Shown here piece after piece: positions 57,570 to 64,000 of a stretch of DNA of 64,000 bases. The notes below the pieces were generated by a model. That model did not search any database and was not told where the DNA came from. It worked only from the letters and a program-made list of their open reading frames with translations. The DNA is from Casimicrobiaceae bacterium (lineage in GTDB: Bacteria > Pseudomonadota > Gammaproteobacteria > Burkholderiales > Casimicrobiaceae), in contig JAPKHK010000013.1 of the NCBI GenBank assembly GCA_026646885.1, forward strand, positions 44,238 through 108,237, written 5' to 3'. Numbering within the stretch: the first letter of the stretch is position 1; the number at the start of each line of letters is the position of its first letter. A program made the position numbers and the translations under genes.

Positions 57570-58676
57570 ATGTCCCAACGTGCCAAGGCAGTGCTCTGCC
57601 GTGCAGTGAACCAGCCGGTCGTAGTCGAGGAGATTGTGGTCGAATCGCCTCGGGCCAATGAAGTTTTGATCAAGCTCGCCGCTTGCGGCGTGTGTCATAG
57701 TGACTTGTCCGCCACCAATGGCACCATCGCCTTGCCACCCCCAGTCGTGCTGGGACACGAAGGCGCGGGCACGGTGGCGGCGATCGGGGAGGGCGTGCGG
57801 GATTTCGCCGTCGGGGACCCGGTGGTGAGCTCCTTTGTCAGCATGTGCGGAAAATGCCGCTATTGCCAAACCGGCCGGCCGCAATTGTGCGACCAGGCGA
57901 GCAAGGCGCTCTTTACCCTGCCCGATGGAACGGTACGCACCTATGATTTGCAGGGCAAGCCGCTCAATATCTTTTCGGGCTGCGGCGTGATGGCCGAATA
58001 CGCCACGCTGCATGTCGACAACGTGGTCAAGATCGCCCCGGACATTCCTTTGGATCGCGCTGCGCTGGTGAGTTGCGGTGTCATGACCGGCGTGGGCGCC
58101 GTGATGAATACCGCCAAGGTGACGCCGGGCTCGACGGTGGTCGTTTTCGGCGCCGGCGGTGTCGGGCTCAATGCGATTCAAGGCTGCGCGCTTGCCGGTG
58201 CCGCGACCATCGTCGCGGTCGATACCACCGAGGCCAAGCTGGAAATGGCCCGAGCCTTTGGGGCGACCCACGTGCTCAATGCCAAGACCGAGGAGAACCT
58301 TGCCAAGACCTTGCGCAAGCTGACGGCTGGAGGCGCCGACTATGCTTTCGAGTGTGTCGGCTCGGGTGAAATCGCGGCGCAAGCCTACGCGGCGCTGCGC
58401 AAAGGAGGCGTTGCCGTAGTGGTCGGTGTTGCCAGCCAGAAAGACACGACCACGATCCGCACGGCCAGCCTGACCTTCGAAGAAAAAACGCTGACCGGCA
58501 GCTACTTCGGATCCGCCAGACCGCGCGAAGACTTTCCGCGACTCCTGGCACTCTACCGCGGCAAACGCCTGAAGCTCGACGAACTGATCACCCGGCGTTA
58601 TGCCATCGACGAAGCGCCGCAAGCTTTCGCCGACCTCGCGGCCGGCCGGAACGCGCGGGGCGTCATCGTTTTCTAG
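57570..58676 (+). CDS. Zinc-dependent alcohol dehydrogenase, class III/NDMA-like
   Basis: 368 residues. Catalytic zinc ligands in AACGVCHSDLSA and GHEGAG, structural zinc cysteines CGKCRYCQTGRPQLC, and Rossmann loop VFGAGGVGLNAIQGCALAGA. The type resembles large zinc ADHs (AdhE2/NDMA-dependent or benzyl alcohol-like). The ATG at 57570 has GAGGAG upstream. The stop codon TAG (58674-58676) is the first three bases of the MITE-like element. Confidence 0.92.
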   Translation: MSQRAKAVLCRAVNQPVVVEEIVVESPRANEVLIKLAACGVCHSDLSATNGTIALPPPVVLGHEGAGTVAAIGEGVRDFAVGDPVVSSFVSMCGKCRYCQTGRPQLCDQASKALFTLPDGTVRTYDLQGKPLNIFSGCGVMAEYATLHVDNVVKIAPDIPLDRAALVSCGVMTGVGAVMNTAKVTPGSTVVVFGAGGVGLNAIQGCALAGAATIVAVDTTEAKLEMARAFGATHVLNAKTEENLAKTLRKLTAGGADYAFECVGSGEIAAQAYAALRKGGVAVVVGVASQKDTTTIRTASLTFEEKTLTGSYFGSARPREDFPRLLALYRGKRLKLDELITRRYAIDEAPQAFADLAAGRNARGVIVF

Positions 58677-58822
58677 GGAAACGCTGAATAAATTGCTGCG
58701 CGGGCGCATCGCTGCGTTGCGCGGTGCTCGCTCCCTCGCCTATCTGATTGATATGTCTCGGTCGCTGCGCTCCGTGCGTCTTGCGCTGCATCCCGCTCGC
58801 GGCTTTCTTCAGCGTTTCCCTA
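58674..58822. repeat. MITE-like element, 149 bp, with 15-bp perfect inverted ends
   Basis: Ends TAGGGAAACGCTGAA (58674-58688) and TTCAGCGTTTCCCTA (58808-58822) are perfect inverted repeats. The outermost TA on both sides fits a TA target duplication as made by IS630/Tc1-type transposases. The interior has no coding capacity. The element supplies the TAG stop of the left gene and the TAG stop of the convergent right gene. Confidence 0.72.
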
Positions 58823-59461
58823 GGCCGCTTCTTTCATCGCCTGGATCAGGGTTTCCGGCGGCTGCGCGCCGGAGACGCCGATTCGCCCGTTGAAAAGGAA
58901 AAACGGAACACCCGTGACCCCCATGCGCTGACTTTGCGCGACCAGCTCGCGCACGATCTCGGCGTCTTGATCCGTGGCCAAGTAGGCGCGCGTCGCGGCT
59001 TCGTCCTCACCGCACTCGCCGGCGAGGCGATACAGCACGGCCGCATCACCCAAGTTTTCGCCGGCGGTGAAGTGTGCACTGAACAGCCGCTCCACCAGGG
59101 CACTGGCATCGCGCTGAGCTTGCACCCGATGAATCAACCGATGGGCCAAGAGCGTATTGGCGCGCCAAGCGATGCGCCCGAAGGCGAATTCGATGTTCTC
59201 GCCGCGCCCGACTTCTTCGATCTGACGCCAAGTCGCGGCAAGGCGCTCCGGGCCGCCGAACTTGCGCTCCAAGTAGGGACGATAGGGCTCTCCGTCCACC
59301 GGAGTGTGTGCATCGAGAAAGAACGGTCGCCAGGAAATCTGCGGTGCGACTTGCGGATTCGTGGCGCTCAGGGTCTCGATGGCACGCGCCAGACGCCGCT
59401 TGCCGATGAAGCACCAAGGGCAAACCACATCAGAGATGATTTCAATAGCCAAGGCCTTCAT
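58820..59461 (-). CDS. DsbA-family oxidoreductase (FrnE-like)
   Basis: 213 residues: EIISDVVCPWCFIGKRRLAR with the CPWC redox motif at the N-terminus and C-terminal GVTGVPFFLFNGRIGVSGAQ with the cis-Pro, the FrnE/2-hydroxychromene-2-carboxylate isomerase-like branch. No signal peptide, so cytoplasmic. Its last codon and stop come from the MITE end, so the native C-terminus may have been altered slightly. Confidence 0.9.
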   Translation of the reverse strand: MKALAIEIISDVVCPWCFIGKRRLARAIETLSATNPQVAPQISWRPFFLDAHTPVDGEPYRPYLERKFGGPERLAATWRQIEEVGRGENIEFAFGRIAWRANTLLAHRLIHRVQAQRDASALVERLFSAHFTAGENLGDAAVLYRLAGECGEDEAATRAYLATDQDAEIVRELVAQSQRMGVTGVPFFLFNGRIGVSGAQPPETLIQAMKEAA

Positions 59462-59636
59462 GGCATTCCTTTATTCATCTGCCGGCGGAGCAAGAAACCA
59501 AGAGATCGCCTGATGTTTGTTTGCCGCGATAAGATGCCCCACGAACACCGCAAGAGCCACCGCGCGAATCCCCCACGCGGCACGGGCGGGCCGCAGCCCT
59601 GCGATTCACTTGAGTTCCAGCTGGTCCGGCTTGGTT

Positions 59637-60620
59637 TCAAGCGTTCACCGCCAAGACGATCTTGCCTACATGCTGGCTGCTCTCCATGAGGCGATGTGCG
59701 GCGGCCGCCTGCGCCAGGGGAAAGCTTGCATGGATATGCGGTTTGAGCCTTCCCGCGGCCCATTCGGGCCAGATGTTCTGCTGTAAGGCATCGCGCAAGG
59801 CTTCTTTTTCCGCGATGCTGCGCGGCCGCATCGCGGAACCGGTGATGACCAAACGCTTCAAAAGCACCGGGGCAAAATCGAACTCAGCCTTACTGCCTTC
59901 CAGAAAGGCGATGAGTACCAGGCGCCCGTCGCGGCGCAGCACGCTCGCATTCTTCTGGTAATAGGGGCCACCGACCATGTCGAGCACCACGTCGACGCCC
60001 TCACCGGAAGTAATTTCTTTTACCCGAGCGACGAAGTCCTCGCACTTGTAATCGATCGCCGCGGCGGCGCCGAAATCGAGGCAGAACGCCGCCTTTTCCG
60101 GGCTGCCGACGGTAACCAGAGGAATCGCGCCCCAGTGCCGCGCAAGTTGTATGGCCGTGAGACCGATGCCGCTCGAACCGCCATGAATCAACAAGCGCTC
60201 ACCCGCCTTGAGCCGCCCCAAATCGACGAGATTGGCCCAGACCGTGAACCAGGTTTCCGGCAGGGCCGCGGCCTCGGCCAGCGTCAAGGTCGCGGGAATC
60301 GGCAAAGCATGCACGGCCGGCGCCACGCAATACTGCGCATAGCCACCGCCCGGCGTCAACGCGGCGACCCGATCGCCCACCGCCCATTCCGTCACGCCCT
60401 CGCCCAGCGCCACCACGGTGCCCGACACCTCCAAGCCCAGTATGGGGGAGGCGCCGGGTGGCGGCGGATAACGCCCCGAACGTTGCAGGACGTCGGGACG
60501 ATTGACGCCGGCATAAGCCACTTCGATCAGGATCTCCCCCGCGCCCGGGGTTGGCCGTTCGCTTTCTACCCATTGCATCGACTCCGGCGTGCCCTCGGCA
60601 CTGAAAGTGATGTGCTGCAT
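59637..60620 (-). CDS. NAD(P)H-quinone oxidoreductase, PIG3 family
   Basis: 327 residues: AYAGVNRPDVLQRSGRYPPP, ILGLEVSGTVVALGEGV, LLIHGGSSGIGLTAIQLARH and DVVLDMVGGPYYQKNASVLR. A zinc-free MDR enzyme reducing quinones. The ATG at 60620 (MQHITFSAEG) fits the family length; an ATG at 60644 would add eight residues. Confidence 0.92.
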   Translation of the reverse strand: MQHITFSAEGTPESMQWVESERPTPGAGEILIEVAYAGVNRPDVLQRSGRYPPPPGASPILGLEVSGTVVALGEGVTEWAVGDRVAALTPGGGYAQYCVAPAVHALPIPATLTLAEAAALPETWFTVWANLVDLGRLKAGERLLIHGGSSGIGLTAIQLARHWGAIPLVTVGSPEKAAFCLDFGAAAAIDYKCEDFVARVKEITSGEGVDVVLDMVGGPYYQKNASVLRRDGRLVLIAFLEGSKAEFDFAPVLLKRLVITGSAMRPRSIAEKEALRDALQQNIWPEWAAGRLKPHIHASFPLAQAAAAHRLMESSQHVGKIVLAVNA

Positions 60621-60956
60621 GCTGACCTGCCTTTCGCCATTCATCCACCCGCCACGGACAGTCTAGCAGGGTGTTGCGAAGTGTAGCGAGGATGACCCGA
60701 TGCGAGCTGCCCGGAGCACTGTTAGCGAGACCTATATGAATCTGACATTGGGTATTTCGGGAACCTATGGCCTGAGAGGAGGAAGCCCCAAGGTTTCGGT
60801 CTTCATCTTCCAAAGGACCCAACCGGCTTTGCTGGCGGGCTCCGATCGGCTCGGGCGCTAGGCGTTGAACACCAAGGCGGACAGTTTTGCTATGCGAAAT
60901 GGTATTTCGCGCATGGCGTAAGCGTGTTATCTTCGGTCATCAGGAGCCAGGGCAAA
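60621..60956. other. Divergent intergenic region with operator copy 5
   Basis: 336 bp between the PIG3 gene and the SDR gene. Apart from the palindromes at 60884-60910 I see no gene or structured RNA. Confidence 0.5.
60884..60910. promoter_or_regulatory. Palindromic operator candidate, copy 5, double site
   Basis: GTTTTGCTATGCGAAAT (60884-60900) overlaps a second perfect palindrome, GCGAAATGGTATTTCGC (60894-60910, 7-bp arms). It is 46-73 bp upstream of the SDR ATG at 60957. Overlapping tandem dyads fit an IclR tetramer. Confidence 0.7.
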
Positions 60957-61793
60957 ATGAAGAACTACCGCGACAAAACCGCCGTCATCACCGGAGCCGC
61001 GAGCGGCATCGGCCTGGCATTGGCGCGCCGCGCGGCGCGCGAAGGGATGCGCCTCGTTCTGGCGGACATCGACGGTGATGCGCTCAAACAAGCCGCGCTG
61101 GGGCTGGGACCTGGCGCGGCCGAGATATGTCTAGAATCGACCGACGTCAGTCGTGAAGAGGACATCACCGCCCTGGCAGATATCGCCTATAGCCGTTTCG
61201 GCGCGGTGCATCTTCTGTGCAACAACGCGGGTGTGGGCTTGACACGCTTCGCCTGGGAGATGCGCAAAGCCGACTGGGAATGGGTTCTCGGGGTGAATCT
61301 TTGGGGTGTGATCTACGCCATGCAACATTTCCTGCCGCGCATGATGGCCCAAGAGGAGGCGAGCCACATGGTGAACACCGCTTCGGTGGCGGGCCTGCTT
61401 TCGACGCCCGCCATGGCCGCCTACAACGTGAGCAAACACGGAGTGGTAACGCTGTCCGAAACGCTGTACACCGAACTCGCGGCGCACGGCGCCAAGGTAG
61501 GCGTTTCGGTGCTGTGTCCCGCCTGGGTCCCGACCGGCATCCATGAATCCGAGCGGCATCGGCCGCAACGATTTGGCGCCGCAGCGATCGCGTCGGCAAA
61601 CTCCAATGCGCATCAGGAGCGTGTCGCGCATGCGGTGAAATCCGGGCGTTTGAGCGCGGACGATATGGCCGCTGCGGTGTTCGAAGCGGTTGCCGAAGAA
61701 CGCTTCTATATCATCCCCCACGAACGGATCAAGGCCGCCGTGAAGCTCAGAATGGAAGACATCCTGCTCGCGCGCAATCCAAGCCCACTGTGA
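60957..61793 (+). CDS. Short-chain dehydrogenase/reductase
   Basis: 278 residues: VITGAASGIGLALARRAARE, LLCNNAGVGL, NTASVAGLLSTP and YNVSKHGVVTLSETL (YxxxK). The LADIDGDAL segment with Asp after the second strand suggests NAD preference. The C-terminal region (IIPHERIKAAVKLRMEDILL) is typical of SDRs in lipid or steroid catabolism clusters. First gene of an operon with a quinone oxidoreductase and IclR 2. Confidence 0.92.
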   Translation: MKNYRDKTAVITGAASGIGLALARRAAREGMRLVLADIDGDALKQAALGLGPGAAEICLESTDVSREEDITALADIAYSRFGAVHLLCNNAGVGLTRFAWEMRKADWEWVLGVNLWGVIYAMQHFLPRMMAQEEASHMVNTASVAGLLSTPAMAAYNVSKHGVVTLSETLYTELAAHGAKVGVSVLCPAWVPTGIHESERHRPQRFGAAAIASANSNAHQERVAHAVKSGRLSADDMAAAVFEAVAEERFYIIPHERIKAAVKLRMEDILLARNPSPL

Positions 61794-61806
61794 GAAAGCC
61801 AGCAAC

Positions 61807-62787
61807 ATGAAAGCCTTGACCTGTCACGTATATGGCCCCCCCGAAAACCTGTGCGTGGAAGAATTGCCCTCGCCCGCACCGGGGAGAGGACAAGTGGCGA
61901 TCGACGTCAAAGCGAGCGCCCTCAACTTTCCGGATGCGCTGATGGTGCAAGGCCTCTACCAGGTGAAGCCGCCTCTGCCTTTTTGCCCTGGCGCGGAGCT
62001 GGCGGGCGTGATCACCGCGCTCGGCGAGGGCGTGGAGGGTTTGCGCCAGGGCGATCGAGTGATCGCCTTTCCGGGTACCGGTGCGTTTGCCGAGGAATGT
62101 GTCGCCGCCGCGGAGCGGGTGCTGCTCCTGCCGCCCAACATGGATTTCCCTAGCGGAGCGGCCTTGCTGTTGACCTATGGCACGTCCTTGCACGCCCTGC
62201 GCGATCGGGCTGGGCTGCGGGAGGGCGAGTGGTTATTGGTACTCGGCGCCGCCGGCGGAGTCGGCGCAGCCGCGATCGAGATTGCCAAGGCGCTGGGCGC
62301 CCGCGTTATCGCCGCCGCGTCGAATACGGACAAACTCGATCTATGCCGAAAGCTAGGGGCCGACGCGACCATCGATTACACCCGCGAGGACGTACGCCAG
62401 CGCGCGCTGGAAATCACCGCTGGCAGAGGCGTCGACGTGGTATACGACCCCGTGGGCGGAACTTACGCCGAGGCTGCATTACGTGCCCTCGCCTGGCGGG
62501 GGCGCTTTCTGGTCGTCGGTTTCGCCTCTGGAGACATTCCCAAGATTCCGCTCAATCTGGCGCTTCTGAAGGAGCGGAGCCTGCTTGGCGTTTATTGGGG
62601 CGACGCGGTGCGCACCGACCCGCAACACCACCTGCGCAACGTGCGGCAACTGATGGATTGGTTTGCGCAGGGCCGGATACACCCCCACATCAGCGAACAA
62701 GTGCCTTTGCGCGATGCGCCCCTGGCCATGCGCCACTTGCTCGAAAGGCGCATCAAGGGCAAAGTTGTCGTTCTTCCCGAAGCCTAA
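61807..62787 (+). CDS. NADPH:quinone oxidoreductase family protein
   Basis: 326 residues: VKASALNFPDALMVQGLYQV, PGAELAGVITALGEGV, LLVLGAAGGVGAAAIEIAKA and GVDVVYDPVGGTYAEAALRA. MDR family, zinc-free, QOR-like. It begins 13 bp after the SDR and is followed 19 bp later by an IclR gene. Confidence 0.92.
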   Translation: MKALTCHVYGPPENLCVEELPSPAPGRGQVAIDVKASALNFPDALMVQGLYQVKPPLPFCPGAELAGVITALGEGVEGLRQGDRVIAFPGTGAFAEECVAAAERVLLLPPNMDFPSGAALLLTYGTSLHALRDRAGLREGEWLLVLGAAGGVGAAAIEIAKALGARVIAAASNTDKLDLCRKLGADATIDYTREDVRQRALEITAGRGVDVVYDPVGGTYAEAALRALAWRGRFLVVGFASGDIPKIPLNLALLKERSLLGVYWGDAVRTDPQHHLRNVRQLMDWFAQGRIHPHISEQVPLRDAPLAMRHLLERRIKGKVVVLPEA

Positions 62788-62806
62788 TGCCGAGACGCTA
62801 AAGACT

Positions 62807-63631
62807 ATGCCCAGAGCCACTGGCCACGACGCGGGCGGCGCGAACCCCGCCCTCAAGACCGCCAAGGAGCGCCAATTCGTCACCGCTCTCGCGCGTGGGC
62901 TGGACATCCTGCGCGCGTTCACGCCGCGCCACCCGCAGCTGGGTAACAACGAGATCGCACAGCGCACGCATTTACCCAAACCAACGGTCACGCGACTGAC
63001 CTATACACTCACGCAGCTCGGCTATCTCAACTATTCTTCGGAGTCGGGGAGATACTCCTTGTCCGTGGGCGTGTTGGCGCTCGGTTACTCGTTTCTCGCC
63101 AGCCAAGATGTGCGCGCCATCGCCCGACCCCTCATGCAAGAGTTTGCCGATTATGCCCGCGCCGCGGTTTGCCTTGCCGCACGCGACCAGCCGCACATGG
63201 TTTTTCTTGAAGTCTGCCAGGGCAATCCGACTTTTCAGATGCGCCTCGAAGTGGGCGCGCGCGTTCCTTATGGCGTGACGGCCTTGGGTCGCGCCTACCA
63301 CTGCGGACTCAGCGACGAGGGACGCACGCAGATGCTCAAGGAGCATCGCAAGACTGCAACGAAGGACGACTGGGAACGCTTTCGAGCAAGTTTTGAGCGT
63401 GCCGCGCGCGAGTTCGACAAGCAGGGGTTTTGCGTTTCTCTGGGCGAGTGGAACAAAGACGTCTACGCCGTGGCCGTGCCTCTGGTCTCCCGGGACCACA
63501 CCAAAATAATGGCTCTCACCTGCGCGGGGCCACCTTTTGAGGTTTCGCGTCAGCGTATCTTCGACGACCTCGGTCCGCGTTTGAAACAATTGCGGGATCG
63601 CATTTACGCTGCCACCCAGGGCAATCTCTAG
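62807..63631 (+). CDS. IclR-family transcriptional regulator 2
   Basis: 274 residues. Winged HTH: FVTALARGLDILRAF then NNEIAQRTHLPKPTVTRLTY and LGYLNYSSESGRYSLSVGVL; effector domain with VTALGRAYHCGLSDEGR and CVSLGEWNKDVYAVAVPLVS. It is clearly paralogous to IclR 1 at 54269, and the recognition helices (PKSTVSRLTYT and PKPTVTRLTYT) are nearly identical. The two may bind the same operators. Start ATG at 62807, without a strong ribosome site. Confidence 0.93.
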   Translation: MPRATGHDAGGANPALKTAKERQFVTALARGLDILRAFTPRHPQLGNNEIAQRTHLPKPTVTRLTYTLTQLGYLNYSSESGRYSLSVGVLALGYSFLASQDVRAIARPLMQEFADYARAAVCLAARDQPHMVFLEVCQGNPTFQMRLEVGARVPYGVTALGRAYHCGLSDEGRTQMLKEHRKTATKDDWERFRASFERAAREFDKQGFCVSLGEWNKDVYAVAVPLVSRDHTKIMALTCAGPPFEVSRQRIFDDLGPRLKQLRDRIYAATQGNL

Positions 63632-63689
63632 GCGGTGATTGGCATCGCTACACGGGGCAGGTCAGTTTGCTGGTGCCCCTGCAAAGCGC

Positions 63690-63717
63690 AACGCCCCGGA
63701 GTGATCTCAGGGGCGTT
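63690..63717. terminator. Terminator hairpin downstream of 5S rRNA
   Basis: AACGCCCC and GGGGCGTT form an 8-bp stem between the IclR 2 gene and the 5S gene, which converge here. Only short T-runs follow on either strand. Confidence 0.55.
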
Positions 63718-63731
63718 GTTGGGTAAGGGGT

Positions 63732-63846
63732 GCTTGACGATGACCTACTTTCGCATGGGAGGTCCACACTATCATCGGCGCGGCTGCGTTTCACGGTCCT
63801 GTTCGGGATGGGAAGGGGTGGTTCCGCAGCGCTATGGTCGTCAAGC
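63732..63846 (-). rRNA. rrf: 5S ribosomal RNA
   Basis: On the minus strand the sequence opens GCTTGACGACCATAGCG and contains the conserved core CCTTCCCATCCCGAACAGG and GATGATAGTGTGG, ending CGTCAAGC, which pairs with the 5' end. Length about 115-117 nt, as in Betaproteobacteria. It closes an rrn operon whose 23S gene lies to the right. Confidence 0.96.
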
Positions 63847-63989
63847 ATGAGGGGTGGGGGCGAGGGTTTGGGGTCTCGCGCCCGACGTAGGGCGATGGGG
63901 AAGGTGTAGGTGAGGGCAGCGCTGGTTTGGCGGCGCGCTCGGGTTTTGGGTTGTGGTGCTTGCCTTTTTCGGGCAATGCTTACGGTTAT

Positions 63990-64000
63990 AGGATCAAGCC
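63990..64000 (-). rRNA. 23S rRNA, extreme 3' end (partial)
   Basis: Minus-strand GGCTTGATCCT at the window edge matches the usual betaproteobacterial 23S terminus. Only about 11 nt are inside the window, so the boundary is approximate. The 5S-23S spacer is about 143 bp. Confidence 0.45.

Overview
The window is high-GC bacterial chromosome. It looks betaproteobacterial, Rhodocyclales/Burkholderiales-like: a 5S rRNA of that type lies at the right edge, and there are a form II CODH-type cox cluster, multiple c-type cytochromes and a large acyl-CoA catabolic gene set. No species can be named from the sequence alone.

Layout. 1-846 is the end of a sensor histidine kinase. 836-8665 is a molybdenum hydroxylase locus (coxS-L-M, coxD-E-G on the minus strand, a divergent XdhC-family gene). 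The large subunit carries the AYRGAGR active-site motif of form II enzymes, so the substrate may not be CO. metY follows (8662-9942). 10123-16699 pairs a NarX/NarL-like two-component system with a divergent cytochrome operon: an outer-membrane cytochrome-porin resembling Cyc2, two diheme cytochromes, one monoheme cytochrome and a PEGA lipoprotein. 16757-23012 holds a DUF123 protein, an MBL hydrolase, two acyl-CoA ligases and livG/livF.

23.0-36.4 kb is accessory DNA lying between the converging halves of a liv-type transporter (livGF to the left, livKHM to the right). Its core is a chromosomal integron. intI (35020-36006, plus strand) faces away from attI, and a cassette array runs leftward on the minus strand. 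Seven complete attC sites are visible, plus degraded ones further left. The first 7-11 bases of nearly every cassette match the outer arm of that cassette's own attC, as expected if each entered as a circle. Payloads include a cold-shock/excalibur protein, two HEPN-like proteins, an Ntn-hydrolase-like protein, small membrane proteins, and TumE/TumA and MazF/RHH toxin-antitoxin pairs. In the older, left part of the array three relics of group IIC intron 3' ends (domains V-VI) each truncate one cassette and abut the first base of the next. Further left lie an IS21 remnant, gene fragments (YefM-like, GNAT, HIT) and an intact protein-glutaminase-like gene with a tryptophan-rich segment.

36.4-63.6 kb is a catabolic region for CoA-activated acids: livKHM, an acyl-CoA dehydrogenase/phosphotransferase pair, reductases, thiolase, FadB-type enzyme, aldehyde dehydrogenase, two PimC/PimD-like acyl-CoA dehydrogenase pairs, thioesterase, MaoC hydratase, alcohol dehydrogenase, quinone oxidoreductases and two IclR regulators. 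A 17-bp palindrome (consensus GTTYCGCTATGCGRAAC) occurs in five promoter regions of this set, including the acyl-CoA ligases at 19.7 kb, and suggests one IclR-controlled regulon spanning about 40 kb. A 149-bp MITE-like element supplies the stop codons of both genes that flank it. The window ends in an rrn operon read on the minus strand.
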